Positions 47,393-56,731 of a stretch of DNA of 64,000 nt are shown here, one piece after another (positions within the stretch are counted from its first letter, which is position 1; each line of letters starts with the position of its first letter). The position numbers and the translations under genes are program-made. Source of the DNA: Rhodanobacter sp. Root480 (lineage in GTDB: Bacteria > Pseudomonadota > Gammaproteobacteria > Xanthomonadales > Rhodanobacteraceae); contig NZ_LMEX01000001.1 in NCBI RefSeq assembly GCF_001426645.1, positions 310,449-374,448 on the forward strand. Reading direction: 5' to 3'. The notes under the pieces were generated by a model, which worked only from the letters and a program-made list of their open reading frames with translations, did not search any database and was not told the origin of the DNA.

Positions 47393-49180
47393 ATGGAAAG
47401 CTACAAGATCCAGCAGCATCTTTATGACGTGATCGTGGTCGGCGCCGGCGGTGCAGGCCTGCGCGCCACGTTCGGTCTGGCCGAGAAGGGCCTCAAGGCC
47501 GCCTGCATCACCAAGGTGTTTCCCACCCGCTCGCACACGGTGGCCGCGCAGGGCGGTATTTCCGCTGCGCTGGGCAACATGGGCGAGGATGACTGGCGTT
47601 TCCATTTCTACGACACCGTCAAGGGTGGCGACTGGCTGGGCGACCAGGACGCGATCGAGTACATGTGCAAGCACGCACCCGAAGCGGTGATCGAGCTTGA
47701 GCATTACGGCGTGCCGTTCTCGCGTACCGAGGAAGGCAAGATCTACCAGCGCCCGTTCGGCGGCATGACCACGCATTACGGCAAGGGCACCGCGCAGCGC
47801 ACCTGCGCCGCGGCCGACCGTACCGGTCACGCGATCCTTCATACGCTGTACCAGCAGGCGCTGGCACACGACGCCACGTTCTTCGTCGAATACTTCGCGA
47901 TCGACCTGATCTTCGATGAAGAAGGCGTTTGCCGCGGCGTGCTGGCGCTGGACATGAACGAGGGCACGCTGCACTTCTTCCGCGGCCAGGCCGTGGTGCT
48001 GGCCACCGGTGGTTACGGCCGTGCCTATTTCAGTGCCACCTCGGCGCATACCTGCACCGGTGACGGCGGCGGCATGGTGCTGCGCGCGGGCCTGGCGTTG
48101 CAGGACATGGAATTCGTGCAGTTCCATCCCACCGGCATCTATGGCGCGGGCTGCCTCATCACCGAAGGCGTGCGCGGCGAAGGCGGCTTCCTCACCAACT
48201 CCACCGGTGAGCGCTTCATGGAGCGCTACGCGCCGAACGCCAAGGATCTGGCCTCGCGCGACGTGGTCAGCCGCGCGATGACCATCGAGATCCGCGAAGG
48301 TCGCGGCGTGGGCGAGCACAAGGACCACATCTTCCTCAACCTGATGCATCTCGGCCCCGAGGTGATCCACGAGCGGCTGCCGGGCATTGCCGAATCGGCG
48401 CGCATCTTCGCCGGCGTGGACGTCACCAAGGAGCCGATCCCGGTGTTGCCCACCGTGCACTACAACATGGGCGGCATCCCCACCAACTATCACGGCGAAG
48501 TGGTGCAGAAGCGCGGCGATGACGTGGATGCGATCGTGCCTGGCCTGTTCGCGATCGGCGAGGCGGCCTGCGTCTCCGTGCATGGTGGCAACCGGCTGGG
48601 TTCCAACTCGCTGCTGGATCTGGTGGTGTTCGGTCGCGCGGTGGCGCATCGCTGCGCCGAACTGATCGAACCCGGCGCGGCGCACAAGGATCTGCCCACC
48701 AACGTGCTGGACAAGTCGCTGGCGCGCTTCGACGCGCTTCGCAACGCCGATGGCGGCACGCCGACGGCGCAGATCCGCATGGCCATGCAGCGCACGATGC
48801 AGAAGGACGCGGCCGTGTTCCGCACCGGCGAGACGCTGGCCGAAGGCAAGCAGAAGATCTCCGAAGTGTTCGACATGTTCCAGGACGTGAAGGTCAGCGA
48901 CCGTTCGCTGGTGTGGAACTCCGACCTGATCGAGACGCTGGAGCTCTCCAACCTGCTGGCGCAGGCGGTGGCGACCATGCATTCGGCCGAGCAGCGTCCG
49001 GAAAGCCGCGGCGCGCATGCGCGCGAGGATTTCCCCGAGCGCGACGACGCCAACTGGATGAAGCACACCCTGGTGTGGGTGGATGAAGCGGGCAAGTCGC
49101 GCTTCGATTTCCGCCCGGTGCACATGAACCCGATGACCGATGAGGTCAAGGCCGTGCCGCCGGCGAAACGCGTTTACTGA
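47393..49180 (+). CDS. sdhA: Succinate dehydrogenase flavoprotein subunit
   Basis: A protein of 595 residues. [17 protein letters not shown] dinucleotide motif, [10 protein letters not shown] with the His that carries covalent FAD, and [26 protein letters not shown] with active-site residues. Oxidises succinate in the TCA cycle and respiratory chain. SdhE and SdhAF4-like factors in this operon support its flavinylation. Confidence 0.97.
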   Translation: MESYKIQQHLYDVIVVGAGGAGLRATFGLAEKGLKAACITKVFPTRSHTVAAQGGISAALGNMGEDDWRFHFYDTVKGGDWLGDQDAIEYMCKHAPEAVIELEHYGVPFSRTEEGKIYQRPFGGMTTHYGKGTAQRTCAAADRTGHAILHTLYQQALAHDATFFVEYFAIDLIFDEEGVCRGVLALDMNEGTLHFFRGQAVVLATGGYGRAYFSATSAHTCTGDGGGMVLRAGLALQDMEFVQFHPTGIYGAGCLITEGVRGEGGFLTNSTGERFMERYAPNAKDLASRDVVSRAMTIEIREGRGVGEHKDHIFLNLMHLGPEVIHERLPGIAESARIFAGVDVTKEPIPVLPTVHYNMGGIPTNYHGEVVQKRGDDVDAIVPGLFAIGEAACVSVHGGNRLGSNSLLDLVVFGRAVAHRCAELIEPGAAHKDLPTNVLDKSLARFDALRNADGGTPTAQIRMAMQRTMQKDAAVFRTGETLAEGKQKISEVFDMFQDVKVSDRSLVWNSDLIETLELSNLLAQAVATMHSAEQRPESRGAHAREDFPERDDANWMKHTLVWVDEAGKSRFDFRPVHMNPMTDEVKAVPPAKRVY

Positions 49181-49261
49181 TCCTGCGTTTGCAGGTGGCA
49201 TCACATCACACGTTGCGCGGCCGGATAGTGGTTCCGGCCGCCGAACCGAAGGGTCGAGGAC

Positions 49262-50050
49262 ATGGGTGAATTCGCGCTACCGAAGAATTCCAAAATTCAG
49301 CCGGGCAAGCATTACCCGGCGAAAGATGCGAAGAAGCCACGCACCTTCCGCATCTATCGCTGGTCGCCGGACGACGATCAGAACCCGCGCATCGATACCT
49401 ACGAGGTCGATCTGGCCGCCTGTGGCCCGATGGTTCTGGACGCGCTGCTGAAGATCAAGAACGAGATCGACCCCACGCTGACCCTGCGTCGTTCGTGCCG
49501 CGAAGGCATCTGCGGCAGTTGCGCGATGAATATCGACGGCACCAACACGCTGGCGTGCACCTGCGCCATCGCCGATGCCGGCAAGGGTGGCGGCGACGTG
49601 AAGATCTACCCGCTGCCGCACATGCCGGTGGTGAAGGATCTGGTGCCCGACCTCACCCATTTCTATGCGCAGTTCGCCTCGATCAAGCCGTGGATCCGCA
49701 CCCAGAGCCCGGCCCCCGATCGCGAGCGCCTGCAGTCGCCCGAAGAGCGCAAGAAGCTCGACGGCCTGTACGAATGCATCCTGTGCGCCTGCTGCTCCAC
49801 CAGCTGCCCGAGCTACTGGTGGAACGGCGACAAGTACCTGGGCCCGGCGATCCTGCTGCAGGCCTACCGCTGGATCGTGGACTCGCGCGACGAGGACACC
49901 GGTGCGCGCCTGGACGACCTGGAAGACCCGTTCAAGCTGTATCGCTGCCACACCATCATGAACTGCACGCGCACCTGCCCGAAGGGCTTGAACCCGGCCA
50001 AGGCGATTGCCGAGATCAAGAAGCTGATGGTGGAGCGGCGCAGCGCGTGA
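49262..50050 (+). CDS. sdhB: Succinate dehydrogenase iron-sulfur subunit
   Basis: A protein of 262 residues. 2Fe-2S ligands in [16 protein letters not shown] with a later LACTC, 4Fe-4S and 3Fe-4S ligands in [16 protein letters not shown] and [15 protein letters not shown]. Start ATG 49262, 81 bp after sdhA. Confidence 0.97.
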   Translation: MGEFALPKNSKIQPGKHYPAKDAKKPRTFRIYRWSPDDDQNPRIDTYEVDLAACGPMVLDALLKIKNEIDPTLTLRRSCREGICGSCAMNIDGTNTLACTCAIADAGKGGGDVKIYPLPHMPVVKDLVPDLTHFYAQFASIKPWIRTQSPAPDRERLQSPEERKKLDGLYECILCACCSTSCPSYWWNGDKYLGPAILLQAYRWIVDSRDEDTGARLDDLEDPFKLYRCHTIMNCTRTCPKGLNPAKAIAEIKKLMVERRSA

Positions 50051-50059
50051 TTCCTTCTC

Positions 50060-50260
50060 CCCTTTGGGAGACAAATCGGCGGGACTGCCGATTTGCGCGG
50101 CGCAAGCCGCCCGAAGGGCGAGGGCCATGGATGGCCCGAGTTCAGGTGCCCGAAGGGCGGATGAGGGGCGGTGCTCGCGGGGAAGCCGATCGAAGCTTTC
50201 GACGAGGCTATCTCGCAAGATTGTCCCCCTCTCCTCAATCCTCTCCCCGATGGGGGGAGG
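50060..50260. repeat. Dispersed hairpin repeat between sdhB and sdhE
   Basis: Second copy of the family at 19.2-19.36 kb, here on the plus strand: AAATCGGCGGGACTGCCGATTT hairpin at 50073-50094, CCCGAAGGGC and GGGCCATGGATGGCCC. On its right a CTCCTC/GAGGAG-rich inverted pair lies at 50228-50265. It separates sdhE from the rest of the operon by 241 bp. Confidence 0.75.
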
Positions 50261-50291
50261 AGGCAAACGAGGCGCTGCGCGCGGATTTGTT

Positions 50292-50531
50292 ATGAATAAG
50301 GGCAGACTCCAATGGCGTGCCCGCCGAGGCACTCGCGAACTGGACGCATTGTTCGGCGGCTGGCTCGACGAACGTTTCGACGGCGCCAGTGAGGCCGAAC
50401 AGCAGGCGTTCGACGAGTTGCTCGACGTGCAGGACCCGGACCTGTGGGACTGGGTGATGGGCCACGCCCGGCCCGAGCGACCCGACTGGCAGGCGATCAT
50501 CGATGACATCCGCGCCCGCCATCGGCTTTGA
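50292..50531 (+). CDS. sdhE: FAD assembly factor SdhE
   Basis: A protein of 79 residues. The RRGTRELDALFGGWLDERFD motif contains the RGxxE that binds and assists flavinylation of SdhA. It is followed by DPDLWDWVMG, typical of the family. Overlaps the next gene by 29 bp. Confidence 0.93.
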   Translation: MNKGRLQWRARRGTRELDALFGGWLDERFDGASEAEQQAFDELLDVQDPDLWDWVMGHARPERPDWQAIIDDIRARHRL

Positions 50532-50940
50532 ATACGCACCATCGCGACTGCTGCGACGCTGCCTGATGGCGGTCGCGGCACTGGCCGCGCTTGCCGTCGC
50601 GCTTTCGGGCCTGGCCATCAGCCTGAAGCTGATGTTGATTGCGGCGGTGGTGCTGGCCACATGGCAAAGCCTGCAGCCTGCGGCGCAGTCGCCGCTGGCC
50701 GCCGCGGGTTGGGACGCCGAAGGCGGCTGGACCTTGCGCACCGCCGATCACGAGGACATCGCCGCCACGCTGGCCACGTTCCGCGTGTTCGGCGGCTTCA
50801 TCCTGTTGCGTTTGCTGACGGTGGAACGCGGCATGCAGATCCTGCTGCTGGCGCCGGACAACAGCGATCGCGATATTCGTCGTCGTCTGCGCATGCGTCT
50901 GGCCACCGTGCAGCCTGGCGAAGCGTTGCCGCGAATCTGA
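50503..50940 (+). CDS. YgfX/CptA-like membrane protein
   Basis: A protein of 145 residues with two TM helices (about 20-60, LMAVAALAALAVALSGLAISLKLMLIAAVVLA in two segments). The location directly after sdhE, overlapping it, matches ygfX next to sdhE in Enterobacteria, though the sequence similarity is weak here. Toxin or SdhE-partner roles reported for CptA cannot be inferred. Confidence 0.7.
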   Translation: MTSAPAIGFEYAPSRLLRRCLMAVAALAALAVALSGLAISLKLMLIAAVVLATWQSLQPAAQSPLAAAGWDAEGGWTLRTADHEDIAATLATFRVFGGFILLRLLTVERGMQILLLAPDNSDRDIRRRLRMRLATVQPGEALPRI

Positions 50941-51069
50941 CTGGCGCGCAACGTGTCACAACCCCGGGTTTCGGCGCCCCTGCCGCCGCTGTGCGCCATG
51001 CGCTAACGTATACCGTTCCGGCGGCCGTCCGTATCGGCTTTCCCTGCCGCTCCCACGAATCAGGTTGCC

Positions 51070-52311
51070 ATGTTCCGACCGTTAGAACTCTTCATCGGCC
51101 TGCGCTACACGCGTGCCAAGCGACGCAACCAGTTCATCTCCTTCATCTCCACCGTATCGATCGTGTGCATCGCGATCAGCGTGATTGCGTTGATCACGGT
51201 GATGTCGGTGATGAACGGCTTCGACTACCAGATGCGCGCGCGCATCCTGGGTGCGATCTCGCACGCCACCGTGTCCGGCGTGAACCAGAGCATGGAGGAC
51301 TGGCCGCGCGCACTGAAAGTCGCCAGCGCCAATCCGCATGTGCTGGGCGCCGCGCCGTATGTGGAAAGCGAGGCGATGTTGCTGGCGCGGCGTTCCAGCG
51401 GTGCGCTGGTGCGTGGCATCGAGCCTTCGCTGGAACCCAAGGTGGTCGACATCGACAAGCACATGGTGGAGGGCTCGCTCGATGCGCTGAAGCCGGGCAG
51501 CTGGAACATCGTGCTGGGCAAGGAGCTGGCGATGACGCTGGGCGTCAATGTGGGCGACCGCGTGACCATGGCCGTTCCCGAGTTGCGCGCCACGCCAATG
51601 GGCGGTGTGCCGCGCATGCGCGGTTTCCATGTTGCGGGCGTGTTCGAGCTGGGCATGGAGCAGTTCGATTCGGGCCTGGCGCTGGTCAACATGAGCGATG
51701 CCGAAAAGCTCAACAGCCTCACCGGCCCCACCGGCATCCGGCTGCGCCTGGACAACCTTTTCAATGCCCGCCCGGTGGCGCGCGAGCTGGCCGATCAGCT
51801 GGGCCAGGTGTATCGGGTGCAGACCTGGATGGACACCAACGCCAACCTGTTCGCCGCGCTGTCGATGGAAAAAATGGTGATGTTCGTGATCCTGTCGCTG
51901 ATCATCCTGGTGGCGGTGATCAACCTGATCTCGATGCTGATGATGCTGGTCACCGACAAGCAGGCCGACATCGCGATCCTGCGCACGCTGGGCGCCACGC
52001 CGCGCAGCATCATGGGCATGTTCATGGTGCAGGGCGTGCTGGTGGGCTTCGTGGGAATCGGTTTCGGGGTGGGGCTGGGCTCGCTGTTGTCGTGGAAATT
52101 GCCCGGCATCATCAAGTGGATCGAGCACACCTTCCACGTGACCTTCCTGTCGCCCGACGTTTATTACATCAGCGAGGTCCCCAGCCGGCTGGACTGGCAT
52201 GACGTGGGCTGGGTCGCCCTGCTCACGTTTACGTTCTCGCTGCTGGCCACCTTGTACCCCGCGTGGCGCGCTTCGCGCACGCAGCCGGCGCAGGCGCTGC
52301 GCTATGAATAA
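51070..52311 (+). CDS. lolC: Lipoprotein-releasing ABC transporter permease (LolC/E)
   Basis: A protein of 413 residues: four TM helices (near 25-48, 270-292, 318-340 and 378-395) with a large periplasmic domain between the first two. Phrases FIGLRYTRAKRRNQFISFISTVS and DKQADIAILRTLGATPRSIM are LolC/E signatures. Removes mature lipoproteins from the inner membrane together with LolD. Confidence 0.95.
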   Translation: MFRPLELFIGLRYTRAKRRNQFISFISTVSIVCIAISVIALITVMSVMNGFDYQMRARILGAISHATVSGVNQSMEDWPRALKVASANPHVLGAAPYVESEAMLLARRSSGALVRGIEPSLEPKVVDIDKHMVEGSLDALKPGSWNIVLGKELAMTLGVNVGDRVTMAVPELRATPMGGVPRMRGFHVAGVFELGMEQFDSGLALVNMSDAEKLNSLTGPTGIRLRLDNLFNARPVARELADQLGQVYRVQTWMDTNANLFAALSMEKMVMFVILSLIILVAVINLISMLMMLVTDKQADIAILRTLGATPRSIMGMFMVQGVLVGFVGIGFGVGLGSLLSWKLPGIIKWIEHTFHVTFLSPDVYYISEVPSRLDWHDVGWVALLTFTFSLLATLYPAWRASRTQPAQALRYE

Positions 52312-52318
52312 GGCCGTC

Positions 52319-53017
52319 ATGAATTCCACGACTGAAAACGTGCTGCGTGCCAGCCACGTCGCCAAGACCTACCAGGAAGGCGGCTTGCGCACCGACGTGC
52401 TGAGCGACGTCAACTTTGAACTCAAGCGCGGCCAGACGATGGCCATCGTGGGCGCGTCGGGCTCGGGCAAGAGCACGCTGCTGCACATCATCGGCGGGCT
52501 CGATACCTTGAGCGCGGGTGAGGTGGAGGTGGATGGACGCCTGCTGTCCACGCTGTCCGATGCCGAGCGCGGCCGCGTGCGCAACCGCTCGCTGGGTTTC
52601 ATCTACCAGTTCCATCATCTGCTGCCCGAGTTCACCGCGCTGGAAAACGTGTGCATGCCGCTGCTGATTCGCGGCACAGCGATTGCCGAGGCGCAACGCC
52701 AGTCGGCCGCGCTGCTGGAGCGGGTGGGGCTGGGCAAGCGCCTGCAGCACAAACCCTCGGAGCTTTCCGGCGGCGAACGCCAGCGCTGCGCGGTGGCGCG
52801 CGCGCTGGTGACGCGGCCCGCCTGCGTACTGGGCGACGAGCCCACCGGCAACCTCGATGAAGACAACGCGGCGCAGGTCTACGGCCTGATGCTGGAGCTC
52901 AACCAGGAGATCGGCACCAGCTTCGTGCTGGTGACGCACGACACGCGCCTCGCCGCCCGGATGGATCGCACGCTGGTGTTGCATAACGGCGTGTTGCAGG
53001 AAAAAGCCGCCACCTGA
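52319..53017 (+). CDS. lolD: Lipoprotein-releasing ABC transporter ATPase LolD
   Basis: A protein of 232 residues. Walker A GASGSGKST, signature LSGGERQR, Walker B CVLGDEPTGNLD, switch His VTHD. FIYQFHHLLPEFTALENV is LolD-typical. ATG 52319 has AAGG 5 bp upstream; ATG 52304, inside lolC, is a possible start. Confidence 0.95.
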   Translation: MNSTTENVLRASHVAKTYQEGGLRTDVLSDVNFELKRGQTMAIVGASGSGKSTLLHIIGGLDTLSAGEVEVDGRLLSTLSDAERGRVRNRSLGFIYQFHHLLPEFTALENVCMPLLIRGTAIAEAQRQSAALLERVGLGKRLQHKPSELSGGERQRCAVARALVTRPACVLGDEPTGNLDEDNAAQVYGLMLELNQEIGTSFVLVTHDTRLAARMDRTLVLHNGVLQEKAAT

Positions 53018-53036
53018 CCGAAAAGGCCACCACGCC

Positions 53037-53113
53037 TGTGGGAGCGACTTCAGTCGCGATGCTTCTGCTCCGGAACCCCAAAGCAAGAGCATCGCGACTG
53101 AAGTCGCTCCCAC
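53037..53113. repeat. REP-like inverted pair after lolD
   Basis: TGTGGGAGCGACTTCAGTCG... pairs with its near-perfect complement across about 27 bp; same family as 14318-14396 but with the CGACT/AGTCG variant. The repeat sits between lolD and comEC. Confidence 0.9.
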
Positions 53114-53217
53114 TTGAAGGCCGCTCCGACAATTGATATCCCATGCCAAGGCGGGGGCCTACACGTCTTTCGTCCGCTGTGTGGTTGGCGTCGCGCTACG
53201 CTCGATGATCCGACCGC

Positions 53218-55539
53218 ATGGAGCGCAGCGTGGCACGAATGGGGGCAATACCCGCGGCAAGCATGGGTCTCGCCTTGCTGGCGGGCGTACTGGTCGTCCA
53301 GTGGTTGCCGTCGTTGCCGCCCCGTTGGTTCGCGCTGCTGCTGTTGGCTCTTGCTTTGTTGCTGGCGTGGCGGTGGCCACGCGGGCGGTGGGTCGGCTGC
53401 ATTCTGATCGGTGTGGCGTGGGCGATGTTTCGCGGCGGCCTGGCCATGGATGCGCGCCTGCCGCGTTCGTTGGAAGGCCGCGACCTGATCGTGATCGGCA
53501 CCATCGTGGACCTGCCATTGAAGCGCGATTACGCCAGCAGCTTCGAGTTGCGGGTGGATCGTGCCACGCTGGATGGCCGGCTCATTCCATGGCGCGGACG
53601 CGTTGCGGTGAGCTGGTACGACGATCCGCCAGTGCTCCATCCCTGCAGTCGCTGGCATCTGCAATTGCGCCTGAAACGTCCGCGCGGACTGCTCGACCCG
53701 GGCAGCGCGGACAGCGAGCGCACCGCGCTGCAGCGGGGCATCGTGGCGCATGGTTATGTGCGCGACGATGTCGACAATGCGCAGCTCGGCAAGCCCTCCT
53801 TGTGCGTGGATGGTGTCCGCGATGCGATCGCCCGTGGCATCGCGGCGCGGGTGCGCGACCCGCATGATGCGGCACTGTTGCGCGCGTTTGCCGTAGGCGA
53901 CACGCGTGGCTTGCAGCAGCGTGATTGGGCGGTGGCGCGTGCCAATGGCGTATCGCACCTGATCGCGATTTCCGGCTTCCATGTGGGCGTGGCGGCGGTG
54001 TTCGGGCTGGGCCTGGCGACGCTGCTGTATGGCCTGCTGCCACAGTTGGGCCACCGCTTGCCGCGGCCGCAGGCGCAGGCGGCCGCTGCCTTGCTGGCGG
54101 CCACGATCTACAGCGCGCTGGCGGGGTTCGGCCTGCCCACCGTGCGCACCTTGCTGATGATCGCGGTGGTCACGCTGGCCCGCTGCGGGCGACGCGGCAG
54201 CACCGGCGCGCAATCGCTGGGGCTGGCCATGCTGGCGATCCTGCTGGTCGATCCGCTGGCCGTGCTGGCGGCGGGATTCTGGCTGTCGTTCGTGGGTGTG
54301 GCATTCCTGATGTTGTGCCTGCAGGCGCGCGGTCGCGGGCTGCGCGCGTTTCTGCACGAGTTGTCGGCCGGGCAGATGGTGATGACGGTGGGGCTGTTGC
54401 CGTTGAGCCTGTGGTTCTTCGGGCAGGCCTCGTTGGTGGGCGCGTTGTCCAACCTGGTCGCGGTGCCGCTGGTCAGTTTCGCGATCGTGCCGTGTGCGCT
54501 GGGTGGCACGCTGTTGTTGGGGTTGTGTCCGCCTGCGGCCACGCCAGTGTTGTGGGTGGCCGCGAAGCTGGCCCATGCGCAATGGTGGTTGCTGGAGCAG
54601 ACGGCTGCCTGGCCTGGCGCGCAGTGGTATCTACCTTCGGTACAACCCTTTGCATTGTTGCTGGCACTGGCCGGCGCGCTATGGCTGTTCATGCCGCGCG
54701 GTGTGCCGCTGCGCTGGCTGGGTGCACTGTTGTTCCTTCCGCTGCTGTATCCCGCGCTGGCGCCACCGCCGGCGGGTGCGTTCCGGGTGTGGGTGCTGGA
54801 CGTGGGGCAGGGCTTGTCGGTGTTGCTGCGCACGCAACACCATGTGCTGGTTTACGACGCGGGCGCGCGTTATCCCTCGGGTTTCGATCTGGGCGAGGCG
54901 GTGGTGTTGCCGGCGATGCATGCGTTGGGCATCGGCGAGCTCGACATGCTGATGATCAGTCACGGTGACAACGATCACGCGGGCGGTGCGGAGGCAGTTG
55001 CCACGGCGTTCCCGCAGGCAACGCGCTACGCCGGCGAACCGTCGCGGATGCAGATCCCGATGCAGCAATGCGTCAGCGGGCAGTCCTGGCGCTGGGATGG
55101 CGTGGATTTTCGCGTGCTGAACCCGGCACCCGGTCAGGGTGATCGCGACAACGACAGTTCCTGCGTGCTGCTGGTGCAAGGTCCGCGTGGCCGTCTGCTG
55201 CTGGCCGGCGACATCAGTTCGCGGGTGGAGCCGCAGGTGGCTGCGGCGGTCGGGCTGGGTATGGCGCCGTTGCTGGTGGTGCCGCATCACGGCAGCAAGA
55301 CCTCGTCCAGCGCGGCGTTCATCGCCGCGATCCATCCACCCCTGGCGGTGGTTTCGGCCGGTTGGCGCAACCGTTTCGGGCACCCGAAACCCGAGGTGGT
55401 GGCGCGCTATGCGGCGGCTGGCGTGCCGCTGTTCAATACCGCGACCCAGGGCGCCATTCCGCTGGAATTTCCGGCCGATGCGCCCGCGCGGCGCGAACCG
55501 GGCTGGCGTTTGCGTCAGCGCCGCTACTGGCGCGAGTGA
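53218..55539 (+). CDS. comEC: DNA internalisation protein ComEC/Rec2
   Basis: A protein of 773 residues. N-terminal DUF4131-like region with SLEGRDLIVIGTIVDLP (OB fold), a competence TM domain of about ten helices (ISGFHVGVAAVFGLG, FGLPTVRTLLMI), and a C-terminal metallo-beta-lactamase domain (VLDVGQGLSVLL, SHGDNDHAGG, VPHHGSKTSSS). Imports single-stranded DNA in natural competence. Confidence 0.93.
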   Translation: MERSVARMGAIPAASMGLALLAGVLVVQWLPSLPPRWFALLLLALALLLAWRWPRGRWVGCILIGVAWAMFRGGLAMDARLPRSLEGRDLIVIGTIVDLPLKRDYASSFELRVDRATLDGRLIPWRGRVAVSWYDDPPVLHPCSRWHLQLRLKRPRGLLDPGSADSERTALQRGIVAHGYVRDDVDNAQLGKPSLCVDGVRDAIARGIAARVRDPHDAALLRAFAVGDTRGLQQRDWAVARANGVSHLIAISGFHVGVAAVFGLGLATLLYGLLPQLGHRLPRPQAQAAAALLAATIYSALAGFGLPTVRTLLMIAVVTLARCGRRGSTGAQSLGLAMLAILLVDPLAVLAAGFWLSFVGVAFLMLCLQARGRGLRAFLHELSAGQMVMTVGLLPLSLWFFGQASLVGALSNLVAVPLVSFAIVPCALGGTLLLGLCPPAATPVLWVAAKLAHAQWWLLEQTAAWPGAQWYLPSVQPFALLLALAGALWLFMPRGVPLRWLGALLFLPLLYPALAPPPAGAFRVWVLDVGQGLSVLLRTQHHVLVYDAGARYPSGFDLGEAVVLPAMHALGIGELDMLMISHGDNDHAGGAEAVATAFPQATRYAGEPSRMQIPMQQCVSGQSWRWDGVDFRVLNPAPGQGDRDNDSSCVLLVQGPRGRLLLAGDISSRVEPQVAAAVGLGMAPLLVVPHHGSKTSSSAAFIAAIHPPLAVVSAGWRNRFGHPKPEVVARYAAAGVPLFNTATQGAIPLEFPADAPARREPGWRLRQRRYWRE

Positions 55540-55626
55540 GCCACTTACTGCCACCTGTGCCGCAGTCGGGCGAAGCGGGACTGCTATCATGCGCGCTCTC
55601 GACAGGTCGTCCGATGGGGGCGCAAC

Positions 55627-56289
55627 GTGCTGGAAATCCTGATGGCTGGTGGCTGGGCGATGGTGCCCATCCTGATCTGTTCCGCGGTGGCGCTGGCGAT
55701 CGTGCTGGAGCGTTGCCTGACGCTGCGCCGCAAGGCCGTGCTGCCGCCCGGGTTGGGTGAGGAGGTACGCCAGTGGGCGCGCGCGGGACAACTGGATCCC
55801 AACCATCTGCAGACGCTGGCCAACGGCTCGCCGCTGGGCGAACTGCTGGCCGCGGCGCTGGCGGTGCGCAACCGTCCGCGCGAGCTGATCAAGGAGCGCA
55901 TCGAGGACACCGGCCGCCACGTGGTGCACCGGATGGAGCGCTACCTCAACACGCTGGGCACGATCGCGCTGATCGGCCCGTTGCTGGGCCTGTTCGGCAC
56001 CGTGGTCGGCCTGATCCGCATGTTCATGGAGGTGATGGGCGGCGGTATCGGCGACCCGGCAAAAATGGCCGGCGGCATCGGCGAGGCGCTGATCTGTACC
56101 GCATCGGGCCTTACCGTGGCGATTCCCGCGTACGTGCTGCATCGCTATTTCCGCTCGCGCGTGGCCGGTTATTGCGTGGATATGGAAAAGCAGGCCACCG
56201 CGCTGCTGGACGACCTGACCCTGACCACGCCCGCGGCCACGCCGCGGCCACGCCGCGCACCGGCTCCCTCGGCCACGGGCGCGGGCTGA
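55627..56289 (+). CDS. exbB: MotA/TolQ/ExbB proton channel protein
   Basis: A protein of 220 residues with three TM helices (about 8-30, 108-130 and 150-175). NTLGTIALIGPLLGLFGTVVGLI and GIGEALICTASGLTVAIPAYV are the ExbB/TolQ signature helices. GTG start 55627 with GGGGG SD. Pairs with ExbD; energises a transport process, possibly lipid or iron related. Confidence 0.93.
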   Translation: MLEILMAGGWAMVPILICSAVALAIVLERCLTLRRKAVLPPGLGEEVRQWARAGQLDPNHLQTLANGSPLGELLAAALAVRNRPRELIKERIEDTGRHVVHRMERYLNTLGTIALIGPLLGLFGTVVGLIRMFMEVMGGGIGDPAKMAGGIGEALICTASGLTVAIPAYVLHRYFRSRVAGYCVDMEKQATALLDDLTLTTPAATPRPRRAPAPSATGAG

Positions 56290-56299
56290 GGTCACCACG

Positions 56300-56731
56300 A
56301 TGCGTATCGGCAACGACCGTCGGCAGGACGATTTCGAGATCAACGTGATCCCGTTGATCGACGTGCTCCTCACCCTGCTGATGTTCTTCGTGCTCACCAG
56401 CACCTTCATCCAGCACTCGCGGCTGCAGGTGACCCTGCCCAACGCCAGCACGTCCGATCGCGACATGAACGCGCCCACGCTGACCGTGATGATTGATCGC
56501 GAAGGCCGCTTCTATGTCGGCAGCGACGAGGTCATGGGCGAGGGCATCGATCCGCTCAAGCAGGCCATCACCAGCCATGCGGGCAGTGACCGCGATCGGC
56601 CGGTGACGATTCGCGCCGACGCCAACACGCCGCACCAGGATGTGGTGACGGCGATGGATGCGCTGGGCCAGCTCGGCTTCAGCCGGCTGTCGATCGCCAC
56701 CACGCCCACGGCGACGGGCGCCACGGAGTGA
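56300..56731 (+). CDS. exbD: ExbD/TolR proton channel subunit
   Basis: A protein of 143 residues. Single TM helix with the proton-carrying Asp in INVIPLIDVLLTLLMFFVL, then a periplasmic domain. Ten bp after exbB; GTGA overlap with msbA. Confidence 0.94.
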   Translation: MRIGNDRRQDDFEINVIPLIDVLLTLLMFFVLTSTFIQHSRLQVTLPNASTSDRDMNAPTLTVMIDREGRFYVGSDEVMGEGIDPLKQAITSHAGSDRDRPVTIRADANTPHQDVVTAMDALGQLGFSRLSIATTPTATGATE

